From assembly GCA_021835105.1 (NCBI GenBank), contig JAKBQS010000014.1, positions 1 through 17,174 on the forward strand: 17,174 nucleotides of DNA, in the 5' to 3' direction. The notes beneath the pieces are model-generated. The model saw only the letters and a program-made list of their open reading frames with translations, was not told the origin of the DNA and did not search any database. Within the stretch, counting starts at the first letter, position 1, and each line of letters opens with the position of its first letter. Below are positions 7,247 to 14,417 of this stretch, piece after piece. This stretch comes from Microcaldota archaeon. GTDB lineage: Archaea; Micrarchaeota; Micrarchaeia; Micrarchaeales; CABMGC01. The translations under genes and the position numbers were made by a program.

Positions 7247-7576
7247 TTAATCCTTCGCTGCAAACCCTTTAAAACCTTCAGCGCGAAGAAGTTTAGCCTT
7301 CTTCCTGCTATCCTCCCTCCCAGAGTAGCCGCCTGTTCTGTTGTCGCTTCTGACTATCCTGTGGCATGGCACATCCGGCGCAAAAGGATTTGCCCTTAGC
7401 GCATTGCCTACTGCCCTGTAAGCCTTTGGCTTCCCTATCCTCCGCGCAAGCTCCTTGTATGTTATCACAGTTCCTTTAGGCACCTTGATTGTCTCGAGCA
7501 GGACGTTCTTCTGGAAATCCGTCAGAGCCTGCGATTCCCTTATCCGTCTCTCAAACGGATTTGTTCTTGAATGCAT
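7247..7576 (-). CDS. ogt: Short MGMT-type DNA alkyltransferase (O6-alkylguanine)
   Basis: Suicide protein that moves alkyl groups from O6-alkylguanine to its own cysteine. Only the C-terminal DNA-binding and active-site domain of MGMT is present (109 residues). Helix-turn-helix GTVITYKELARRIGKPKAYRAVGNAL includes the YR pair (Tyr53-Arg54, Arg finger). The active site PCHRIV carries the acceptor Cys71 in its normal setting, followed by the RSDN..GGYSG segment. Because the Cys is kept, it differs from alkyltransferase-like proteins, which replace it. The ATG at 7576 is preferred; a GTG five codons upstream (7591) is possible. An A/T-rich promoter lies about 25-35 bases before it, divergent from the TIGR01777 gene. 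First gene of the alkyltransferase-CDGSH-HAD cluster. Confidence 0.88.
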   Translation of the reverse strand: MHSRTNPFERRIRESQALTDFQKNVLLETIKVPKGTVITYKELARRIGKPKAYRAVGNALRANPFAPDVPCHRIVRSDNRTGGYSGREDSRKKAKLLRAEGFKGFAAKD

Positions 7577-7596
7577 AAGCAATATATACACTGAAC

Positions 7597-7615
7597 AATT
7601 TAATAATTATTTATT
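7597..7615. promoter_or_regulatory. Divergent promoter region, alkyltransferase / TIGR01777 gene
   Basis: An almost pure A/T block (AATTTAATAATTATTTATT) lies between the two divergent start codons, 54 bases apart. On the minus strand it sits about 25-35 bases before the alkyltransferase ATG, a good TATA position. For the + gene it would be only 15-30 bases from the ATG, so that message would be leaderless or nearly so. Confidence 0.45.
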
Positions 7616-7629
7616 GTGCAGGCATTGGG

Positions 7630-8547
7630 ATGCAGATGGAGATAGTAATTGCAGGCGGCACAGGATTCGTAGGAAACAGGCTGACAAAGCTTCTTCTAAA
7701 GAGTGGAGCAAGGGTGACCGTACTGAGCAGGTCGGAAGTGAAGCTCAACGATGAGCTTCTGCAATATGTCAAATGGTCTCCAAATTCAAAAGAGGAAAAG
7801 GACTGGTCATGGTGCATAGACGGGGCGCACGCAGTGGTAAACCTGTCCGGAGCTCCCCTATCAGGGAAGAGATGGAGCAGCAAGAATAAAGACGAGATAC
7901 TCAACAGCAGGATAAATGCCACCAAGTCCATCACCGCCGCAATAAAAAAAGCGTCCAACCCGCCTAAAGTACTAATATCCGGCTCTGCAGTAGGTTACTA
8001 CGGAAATGCGGGCGGGAAGGAGCTTACCGAGTCAGCTCCATGCGGCAAGGGCTTCCTTGCAGAAGTCTGCAGAAGATGGGAGAGCGAAGCCCATGCTGCC
8101 TCCGGAGCGGGAACTAGGGTATGCACAGTAAGAACGGGGATAGTGCTTGGCAGGGAGGGAGGGATGATAAGGCAGATGGAGGCAATGCTCAAATGCTTCG
8201 TCTCCGCTAAACTGGGCAGCGGAAAGCAGTGGATGTCGTGGATACACGCCGATGACGAAGCAAAGGCGATAAAATTCCTGATTGACTCAAAGGAGTGTTC
8301 AGGTGCATATAACCTAACCTCCCCAAATCCAGTAACCAACCTCGAATTCTCCGGGAAGATCTCCAGATATGCCGGAAAGCGCGCACTGCTAAATGCTCCG
8401 GAAGCGCTGCTGCGTGCCGTTGCAGGTGAGATGGCCGAAGAGATGATATTCGCCAGCCAGAGGGCACTTCCAGAGAAACTGGAGAAGGCAGGATACAAAT
8501 TTTCATACCCTTCAATAGACAGCGCGCTCAAGGAGATATTCGGATAA
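7630..8547 (+). CDS. TIGR01777 family NAD(P)-binding epimerase-like protein (YfcH/SDR39U1 type)
   Basis: Extended short-chain dehydrogenase-like protein of unknown substrate. N-terminal Rossmann motif GGTGFVG (9-15), then the family marker NLSGAPLSGKRW (about 71-82), SGSAVGYYG (about 117-125, catalytic Tyr region), RTGIVLGREGGM (about 159-170) and a C-terminal DUF1731-like end (PEALLRAVAGEMAEEMI...LEKAGYKFSYPSIDSALKEI). At 305 residues it is full length. ATG at 7630 or 7636 can start it; neither has a clear Shine-Dalgarno. The family is common in bacteria and scattered in archaea, so acquisition from bacteria is possible (inference). It converges with the helicase gene 20 bases after its stop. 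Confidence 0.88.
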   Translation: MQMEIVIAGGTGFVGNRLTKLLLKSGARVTVLSRSEVKLNDELLQYVKWSPNSKEEKDWSWCIDGAHAVVNLSGAPLSGKRWSSKNKDEILNSRINATKSITAAIKKASNPPKVLISGSAVGYYGNAGGKELTESAPCGKGFLAEVCRRWESEAHAASGAGTRVCTVRTGIVLGREGGMIRQMEAMLKCFVSAKLGSGKQWMSWIHADDEAKAIKFLIDSKECSGAYNLTSPNPVTNLEFSGKISRYAGKRALLNAPEALLRAVAGEMAEEMIFASQRALPEKLEKAGYKFSYPSIDSALKEIFG

Positions 8548-8567
8548 TGCACTAACCAGGTAGCGCC

Positions 8568-11270
8568 TCAAGAGAGCTCTGCCACCAGCATTCTTCCCAG
8601 GAGATCATCCACTCCCAAAGCCAGGAAATCATCTATGAATCTCTGCGGATTCTCCCTATAAGCGAAGAATTTTGCCAGAGCCTTCTCGAATGTGGCGAAC
8701 TGGCCTTTCCTAGGCTGCGCATCGTCAAGCTCATATCCTATCGTCCCTGTGTTTACCCTTCCTCTAAGCGAGATATACGCTATTCCAACCTTGATATCCT
8801 CTATGCGTATCCCTTTGCTTACGGCATAGAGGTTCCTATAAACCTCAAGCTGCCTCCTATGCTCCGATGCCCTGGAAGTGTCTCTGTCGGTCTTATAGTC
8901 AAGTATGAGGAATTTGCCGTCGCCGCACCTGAAAAGCGCGTCTATAACTCCAACAAACTGAATCCTCTCGCGTACACCATGCGACAACCTCGCGGCCTCA
9001 GTGCTAAGCCTGAGCTCGGCATCTATCTGTACGGCTCCGTACCTCTCCTCGAGTTCCTTAAATATTGCCTTAATATTATTAATGTGCAAAAGATCCTCTC
9101 CCTTAAGCTCATTAGGATCCAATTCTCCCCTGAATAGCCTCTCAGCGATCTTGTGGACATGCGACCCTCTCGCGGCTGCGGGGCCGCTCTCTCTGAGATC
9201 CAATATATACCTCTTCATGAACTCGTAGCTGTCTGGTACTGTGTTGACCATCGAGTATGACAACCTCCCTACCATGGGGAAATAATCATTTATCATACTT
9301 GCAAGCCACCTATCCTTTGTGCCAAGCGCAGCCTCCGCCTCCTCCCTCCTTCCTGATGCAAAGAGCGAATAGGCCCTCTCAGCGCGTGTAGCGCTACGCT
9401 CCTGCAGCAAAGCGCCAGCGTCAATATTCTCCACCGTTTCCTTTCCGATTTTATACTGCCCTGCGTTCCTTCTATTCGCAATAACATAAAGGCGATTCTT
9501 GGCCCTTGTCAGCGCAACAAAATCTACCCTAAGCCGTTCTTCCCGCAACTCTTCCCTTACGTCAATGCCCCTGCATGCTCTCATTATTGAGTATACTGCC
9601 ATGTCTATAAGGCTGAGGGTTTCGCGTGGCTCATGTGGGGCGTATACGACATTCTCAAATTCAAGCCCTTTTGCCTTATGCACAGTAGTTATAACCAGCT
9701 TCTCCCCTGCTGCAGGCTCTTGTTCGTCTTCGCCTGCTACAATATAATCAATAAAGTCCTCCATGGATGATATTGCCGAAGGGAAATCGGTAAGCTCTTC
9801 TATGCTCTTCTTTATCGATCTTGCGGCTTCAAAGTAATCCCTGCTTATAGAGATGCTTATCGGTATAACACACCCCTCCATCAATCCGATAAGCGTATCC
9901 ATCCTTGAGGCTTTCTTCCTAAGCTCCTCGAATCTTTCGAATCCGCCACCAAACTTCTTCTGCTGGAGCGCATCTATCCCGTGCCTCAATTCCCCAGCAA
10001 TCTCGAAGGCTTCCTTGAGTGTCAATCCTGAAAAAGGGGTATAAAGCGCTCTTCTTACATCATCCACATCGGTGGACACAAGCCCCCTAAGGAAAGCTGC
10101 TATCTCGCTCCTTGCCCTGACGGATGCAAAACTTCCAGAAGTGCTGGAGTAGCGTATTCCTTGCTCGTCAAGCATCCTAGATATTGAAAGCAGCTGCCCC
10201 CTGCTTCTGGTAATTATCGCAACACGCTCCCCATCATTCAGCGAGCCGAGGAGCTCTGCGGCTTTGTATACGCATGCCGCATCCTGGTTATCCGAGCACA
10301 TAACCCTCACCACCCCTCCTGATCCCTGCTTCCCTGCAAGCCCCTCCAGCTCAGGCTCGTATCCTCCCCTGCCATTAACCTTGGACAGGAAGTAGCCTTT
10401 CGCATACTCAAGTATCTCATCCTTGCTCCTATAATTCAGCTTAAGCCTCTCTTCCCTTGCGCCTTCGCCTCCAAACCTTGAGAAATTGGAGAAGCTCCCG
10501 CCTTGAAACCCAAATATTGACTGCTTCCTGTCGCCTACCGCAAATATCCTGTCTCCGCTCATAGATGCTATATCGGCCTCAAGCTCGTTTACGTCTTGCG
10601 TCTCATCCACGAGGACATGCATGTAGTGCCTCTTTCTTCTATCGTACTTCTTCTTGAAAAGAATGAGCATGTCGTTATAATCTATCATCCCCTCTGGCTT
10701 TGCTTTCTCATACGCCTGGAAAGCGGCCAAAAAATATCTGAGGAACTGCACATGCTCCGTCAAGCCTGCATCTTCCATTCCAGAGTGCAGATCTCCAAGC
10801 GCCTTCTCCGCAGCTGCAATATCTACTGCTTCGGGAAGAATCCCAAAACTCTTTATATACCTTATTGCATTCTCCATCTTAGGCACGAACTCCTCGAGTA
10901 TGTACTCCCTGCTGTAATTAAGGGCATTTGCCTCCATGAGATGCCTGAATATTGTGTACCTTATGAACCTGTTGCTGACGATTCCGTAATCCCTGTCGTT
11001 CTCCTGGAGGTAGCCGAATGCATATCCGTGAAAAGTATCAACGCTTAGCTCGTCAATGGGAAACTCGATTCCTGAATCTGATGCCTTCTTAAGTATCCTT
11101 TCCCTCATCTCCGAAGCTGCCTTGTTGGTGAACGTTATGCACAATATCTCGCTAGGCTTGACCCCACTGGAGATAAGCGAGATGACTTCCTTAGCTATTG
11201 CCTCAGTCTTCCCGGTTCCAGGGTTGGCTAGGATACGCACATTTGCATCATTGCCACGAGAAGCGCCCAT
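8568..11270 (-). CDS. UvrD/RecB-like helicase fused to a PD-(D/E)XK nuclease
   Basis: Superfamily 1A DNA helicase-nuclease for DNA end processing or repair. Walker A ANPGTGKT (15-22), Ia TFTNKAASEM (46-55), motif II VDETQD (221-226), III GDRKQSIFGF (246-255), IV LNYRS (278-282), V TVHKAKGLEFENVVY (529-543), VI VALTRAK (585-591). The C-terminal nuclease has the RecB/AddA/Cas4 set: GSHVHKIAE (His706), GVID (Asp777), LILDYKTD (Asp791, Lys793) and QLEVY (Gln807), all intact. The protein starts 14 residues before the Walker A motif, so the N-terminal Q motif (LNxxQ) found in UvrD/PcrA/Rep is missing. A stop codon lies five codons upstream, so no extension is possible. No Cys cluster of an iron-sulfur nuclease is seen. 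An AddB-like partner is not in the window. Confidence 0.93.
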   Translation of the reverse strand: MGASRGNDANVRILANPGTGKTEAIAKEVISLISSGVKPSEILCITFTNKAASEMRERILKKASDSGIEFPIDELSVDTFHGYAFGYLQENDRDYGIVSNRFIRYTIFRHLMEANALNYSREYILEEFVPKMENAIRYIKSFGILPEAVDIAAAEKALGDLHSGMEDAGLTEHVQFLRYFLAAFQAYEKAKPEGMIDYNDMLILFKKKYDRRKRHYMHVLVDETQDVNELEADIASMSGDRIFAVGDRKQSIFGFQGGSFSNFSRFGGEGAREERLKLNYRSKDEILEYAKGYFLSKVNGRGGYEPELEGLAGKQGSGGVVRVMCSDNQDAACVYKAAELLGSLNDGERVAIITRSRGQLLSISRMLDEQGIRYSSTSGSFASVRARSEIAAFLRGLVSTDVDDVRRALYTPFSGLTLKEAFEIAGELRHGIDALQQKKFGGGFERFEELRKKASRMDTLIGLMEGCVIPISISISRDYFEAARSIKKSIEELTDFPSAISSMEDFIDYIVAGEDEQEPAAGEKLVITTVHKAKGLEFENVVYAPHEPRETLSLIDMAVYSIMRACRGIDVREELREERLRVDFVALTRAKNRLYVIANRRNAGQYKIGKETVENIDAGALLQERSATRAERAYSLFASGRREEAEAALGTKDRWLASMINDYFPMVGRLSYSMVNTVPDSYEFMKRYILDLRESGPAAARGSHVHKIAERLFRGELDPNELKGEDLLHINNIKAIFKELEERYGAVQIDAELRLSTEAARLSHGVRERIQFVGVIDALFRCGDGKFLILDYKTDRDTSRASEHRRQLEVYRNLYAVSKGIRIEDIKVGIAYISLRGRVNTGTIGYELDDAQPRKGQFATFEKALAKFFAYRENPQRFIDDFLALGVDDLLGRMLVAELS

Positions 11271-11286
11271 GCTACCACAACAGCAT

Positions 11287-11302
11287 TATATATTATGTAA
11301 TA
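11287..11302 (-). promoter_or_regulatory. Possible promoter of the helicase-nuclease gene
   Basis: The 48-base gap after the DUF4870 gene contains a TTATTACATAATATATAA-like A/T stretch on the minus strand, centred about 23-25 bases before the helicase ATG. That spacing suggests a leaderless message; no Shine-Dalgarno is seen before the ATG. Confidence 0.4.
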
Positions 11303-11318
11303 AATAGCGTTACGCTTC

Positions 11319-11633
11319 TCAAAGAAGCCCGTGCAGCCAATCAGTCACAAAAGGTATGCGTATATCGCTGCCTTCGGATGCGCTGTAACCTATGTAAAGC
11401 CCGTAAATCCAGATAAGCAGTTCAATAAGCGATCCAAGAGGCGGCAGGAATACCAGAAGCGCGGCTATTATAAGCCCCGCAAGGCCCAGGACTATCGCCT
11501 GCGCCGCATGCACCTTAAGCCTCTTATCAGATTGCCCCAGGGTAACATAGACGACGAGGCCTGATATAAAACTAAAAAGATAAGTGAGTATGTATACGAA
11601 ACGGTCCTGATGCGAAGCCCTCCTTGAAACCAT
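11319..11633 (-). CDS. Small DUF4870-like membrane protein
   Basis: Predicted integral membrane protein of 104 residues with three TM segments (about 12-32, 44-66 and 68-88). The short loop after TM1 carries DKRLKVHAAQAIVLGL, which resembles the FxxxHAxQ signature of DUF4870/Tic20-like proteins. The function of the family is not established. The ATG at 11633 has a TATA-like box 31-40 bases upstream and no strong Shine-Dalgarno. It lies ahead of the helicase-nuclease on the same strand, but a separate promoter before the helicase makes a functional link uncertain. Confidence 0.75.
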   Translation of the reverse strand: MVSRRASHQDRFVYILTYLFSFISGLVVYVTLGQSDKRLKVHAAQAIVLGLAGLIIAALLVFLPPLGSLIELLIWIYGLYIGYSASEGSDIRIPFVTDWLHGLL

Positions 11634-11663
11634 ATACTAACCCTATAATCACTCTCCGGAAAG

Positions 11664-11673
11664 ATTAAATAAA
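11664..11673 (-). promoter_or_regulatory. Possible promoter of the DUF4870 gene
   Basis: TTTATTTAAT on the minus strand, about 31-40 bases before the ATG at 11633. The surrounding 146-base gap (11634-11779) also holds the ankyrin gene promoter and nothing else I recognise. Confidence 0.45.
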
Positions 11674-11720
11674 CCCATGCGCGGCGCAGTTGTCCCTTCA
11701 ATACGCATTGCCCAAATGCA

Positions 11721-11733
11721 AAAGCATATTAAT
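11721..11733 (+). promoter_or_regulatory. Possible promoter of the ankyrin-CBU_0592 pair
   Basis: AAAGC followed by ATATTAAT reads as BRE plus box A. Transcription would start near 11755, leaving a leader of about 25 bases with GAGG (11769-11772) seven bases before the ATG. Confidence 0.5.
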
Positions 11734-11779
11734 GAGAATTTTCCGAGGAATTGAAATACATTATGCATGAGGCAAAAGC

Positions 11780-12316
11780 ATGGCATATAAAGCAAAATCA
11801 AAAGACCCAGCGCAGAAAGAAATCAAAGCCACCGGCACTGATGGGGCTAGCGCGCGTTCCGTATCAGAAAGGATGAGCAGGCAGATATCCAAAGCATTCC
11901 ATTCTGTAGAGATAGGCGACCTGTTAGGCATAAGAAAGGCTCTGGAAAGGGAAGTGGCAATAAACATTCAGGATATAGACGGCCTTACAATGGCCCATGT
12001 TGCAGCAAGGTCTGACATGCTTACCTCTCTTAAGTTTCTAGTCGGGAATGGCGCTGACATAACAATAACTGATAATAAAGGCGCCTCTGTGCTCCATTTT
12101 TCTGCGTATTATGGCAGCATGGAGATGACCTCATACCTGCTCAACGAATGCGGTTTGGATCCAAGAACAAAAGATTACAATGGGAAAACCCCGCAATATT
12201 ACTCGGAAAACCGTGGTAAGTTCCGAACCTCCGATATGCTTGCCGAGAAAGCAAGGGGACTTGATGTCGCGGAAAGGAGAGAAGCCTCAGGCATGCGCGG
12301 GCTAAAGAGGCAATAA
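11780..12316 (+). CDS. Ankyrin-repeat protein
   Basis: Cytoplasmic protein-binding scaffold of 178 residues. After a Lys/Ser-rich tail (1-33) come about three to four ankyrin repeats: a partial one (34-64), DIDGLTMAHVAARSDMLTSLKFLVGNGADI (65-94), DNKGASVLHFSAYYGSMEMTSYLLNECGLD (98-127) and a degenerate DYNGKTPQYYSENRGKF (132-148). A charged Arg/Lys/Glu-rich tail ends the protein. No signal peptide or TM is visible and no enzymatic domain is present. GAGG seven bases before the ATG supports this start. A three-TM protein follows after 13 bases, almost surely in the same message, so the repeats may bind that protein at the membrane (inference). The partner cannot be named from sequence. Confidence 0.88.
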   Translation: MAYKAKSKDPAQKEIKATGTDGASARSVSERMSRQISKAFHSVEIGDLLGIRKALEREVAINIQDIDGLTMAHVAARSDMLTSLKFLVGNGADITITDNKGASVLHFSAYYGSMEMTSYLLNECGLDPRTKDYNGKTPQYYSENRGKFRTSDMLAEKARGLDVAERREASGMRGLKRQ

Positions 12317-12329
12317 AAAGGCAAGAGCC

Positions 12330-12620
12330 ATGCTGCAGCTTCTGATCTCCGTATCCGGCTGGGCAGGAACATTCCTAATACTGGCAGCGTTCTTCATGTC
12401 CGTATCAGGAAGGATGAAAGGGAGCAGCATATACTATCTTCTCATGAACCTCTTCGGTTCACTTGGTGTGCTCGCAAACGTTCTTTATTACATGGCTATT
12501 CCTGCCGCTTTCCTGGAGATTGTATGGGCTGCGGTCTCACTTTATGGGATATACTCGTACGCATCAGCGCTAAGACACCGAGAGAGCACCAACATGGGGG
12601 CGCACAAAGGGAGAAAATGA
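12330..12620 (+). CDS. Small membrane protein, CBU_0592-like
   Basis: Predicted membrane protein of 96 residues with three TM segments (about 4-24, 34-54 and 57-78) and a basic His/Arg/Lys-rich C-terminus. The pattern WAGTFLILAAFF..SGRMKGSSIYYLLMNLFGSLGVL, then PAAFLEIVWAAVSLYGIY, resembles the CBU_0592 family domain, whose function is unknown. It starts 13 bases after the ankyrin gene with only a weak AAGG-type site and is probably cotranscribed. Assignment rests on remembered pattern similarity, so treat it as tentative. Confidence 0.7.
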   Translation: MLQLLISVSGWAGTFLILAAFFMSVSGRMKGSSIYYLLMNLFGSLGVLANVLYYMAIPAAFLEIVWAAVSLYGIYSYASALRHRESTNMGAHKGRK

Positions 12621-12666
12621 AATTATACGCCTGAAAAGCGAAGTAAAACCGAAACATCTAGAAACC

Positions 12667-12705
12667 TATTTTAAAACCGTTGCCGAAGTGATTACTGCAA
12701 AGGAG
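12667..12705 (+). promoter_or_regulatory. Promoter and Shine-Dalgarno of the DUF4382 regulator gene
   Basis: GAAACC plus TATTTTAAAA (12667-12676) reads as BRE and box A; the start of transcription would be near 12697. GGAG (12702-12705) follows, five bases before the ATG. The 90-base gap after the CBU_0592-like gene has nothing else recognisable. Confidence 0.6.
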
Positions 12706-12710
12706 ATTTC

Positions 12711-14354
12711 ATGGGCAAGACTTGGGAGACAAAAAACAGGATAATACGCATGCTTGCTTCAAGGCCGTACACGCTGAGCGAGATAAGCGAAAAGCTTAAC
12801 CTCTCAGCTTCAACAGTAAGCGAGCACCTCCGCGAGTTGGAATCACGCGGCGCTATAAGCCAGGTTGACAATCAGTATTCGCGCAAATGGAAATACTACA
12901 AACTTAACGAAGGGTATAAGGCAGAAGGTCCGGCATCGGAGATAATCGCATCTACAGGGATAAAAAAACCAATACCACGAATAACCTTCTTCGCCATCTT
13001 CGTGGCTGCAGCGATATTCCTTATCTACTTCTCATATTCAACTTTCTCACTGCAGAGCGGGAAGTACAGCACACTGGCCTTTCAGATAACGGATCCGCCG
13101 GTAGTTCCTTCAGGCACAAATTCGCTCATAATCTCATACTCTTCTCTTGAGGCGCATTACACAAGCGGAAACAAATCCGGCTGGGTCATCGGAAACTCTA
13201 GCGGGAGCCTTAACCTCATGGAACTTGTAAATGTGAGCCAGATGCTCGGAACCGCAAGCGTCCCAACAAATTCTACGGTAAATCTTGTCAGGTTTTACAT
13301 AACATCTGCAAACATAACGGTCAACGGGACAGAATATCCAGTGACTGTTCCAAACAGCACTATTACGGTACCTGTTTCAGGCTCATCGAAGGTTAACCAA
13401 AGCTCTGGCATTCTCATAGACATGTCTCCAACTGTAGTCGCGATATACACGAACAACTCCACTGTTTTCGTAATGGTGCCTTCAGTGAAGGCGATAGTAA
13501 TAGGATCTTCAAATCTTTCTTCAAAGATAGGGTACAGACGCCATCTGCAGCAGGTCACCGAATCGGAACTGGAAAACGGCTCATTCGGGGTGAAGTTGGT
13601 ATCCTCGACTCTAAAGACTTCTGCAATCAACACGAGCGAAAGGAACGGCACATATTTCTCGGTAACACTCACAAATACTGGGAACAGGAGCGTGACAATA
13701 AACCACATAGTTTTAGTTGGCACACCTGCGGTCTACATGCGTGTGGATGGCTCCATGAATCAGGCAGGGGATAGCCAACAGCCTTATTCGCCGCAAAATT
13801 ACAATATAAACCAGACAGGCACAATGCAGGGGATTGGAACTCAAGGCTCAGGGCAAGTAGATACTAACTCAGGAATTGGTGCAGGATTTCCAGGCAACTT
13901 CGGTCACATCACGGGCAACATGATGAGTTCCAACATAACGGCCAACTTCTCAGCCGGCATAGGTTCTCATGTAGAAGGCGGTGACATGGCGCAAGCTCAA
14001 ATACAGGCAGATACTCATGCTCCTATAAACGCTTACGTCTTTGGCAACAGGAACCTCGCATTGGCATACGGAATTGAGAGGGAGGGGAATCAGATAAGAT
14101 TATTCCGCATGCTGAACTTCATAGTTACGGAGAACGGAACAATGGTGCTGCCATTTACCGGAGAGGCGGAAGGAATGGGTATAGGGCCCGGGTACGTGCT
14201 TAAGCCTGGTGCAAGCGCAACATTTACTTACAACGGAATGATAAGGTTCGGCAACGGTCGCATAATAGTCCATCCTGTAAACGGTACGACATACAAGGTA
14301 GCCATATTCGGCACACAGGACTTCCATCTGTGGGAGAATGTAACAGCAACCTGA
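12711..14354 (+). CDS. Membrane-anchored winged-helix regulator with DUF4382-like ectodomain
   Basis: Looks like a one-component sensor: DNA-binding domain inside, ligand-facing domain outside. Residues 6-68 form an ArsR/MarR-like winged helix (recognition helix around SASTVSEHLRELESRGAI, then a Lys/Tyr wing). One TM segment spans about 91-110. Residues 119-265 match DUF4382 (FQITDPP start, SLEAHYTSG..GWV, LNLMEL, RFYITSANITVNG, VPNSTITVPV, SGILIDMSP). A second beta-rich region (300-345), a Gln/Gly/Asn-rich linker (346-400) and a C-terminal domain follow. About twenty Asn-x-Ser/Thr sequons lie outside the membrane, fitting an archaeal N-glycosylated surface protein. The ATG has a GGAG site. 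The MFS gene follows after 63 bases with its own promoter, so it is a possible target. Confidence 0.85.
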   Translation: MGKTWETKNRIIRMLASRPYTLSEISEKLNLSASTVSEHLRELESRGAISQVDNQYSRKWKYYKLNEGYKAEGPASEIIASTGIKKPIPRITFFAIFVAAAIFLIYFSYSTFSLQSGKYSTLAFQITDPPVVPSGTNSLIISYSSLEAHYTSGNKSGWVIGNSSGSLNLMELVNVSQMLGTASVPTNSTVNLVRFYITSANITVNGTEYPVTVPNSTITVPVSGSSKVNQSSGILIDMSPTVVAIYTNNSTVFVMVPSVKAIVIGSSNLSSKIGYRRHLQQVTESELENGSFGVKLVSSTLKTSAINTSERNGTYFSVTLTNTGNRSVTINHIVLVGTPAVYMRVDGSMNQAGDSQQPYSPQNYNINQTGTMQGIGTQGSGQVDTNSGIGAGFPGNFGHITGNMMSSNITANFSAGIGSHVEGGDMAQAQIQADTHAPINAYVFGNRNLALAYGIEREGNQIRLFRMLNFIVTENGTMVLPFTGEAEGMGIGPGYVLKPGASATFTYNGMIRFGNGRIIVHPVNGTTYKVAIFGTQDFHLWENVTAT

Positions 14355-14383
14355 AATATCAGTGCAGCGCCCACCCGCGATAC

Positions 14384-14395
14384 AAAGTAATATAA
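14384..14395 (+). promoter_or_regulatory. Promoter of the MFS transporter (leaderless)
   Basis: AAAG followed by TAATATAA (14388-14395) reads as BRE plus box A, centred about 26 bases before the GTG start. Transcription would begin at or next to the start codon, and no Shine-Dalgarno is present. Confidence 0.55.
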
Positions 14396-14417
14396 GCATA
14401 AACTACATTCAGTTATC

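Noticed and set aside
7998..8552. A 184-codon minus-strand frame over the TIGR01777 gene
   Set aside because: Antisense to a well-motifed protein; no domain, no ribosome site, and composition typical of an opposite-strand shadow.
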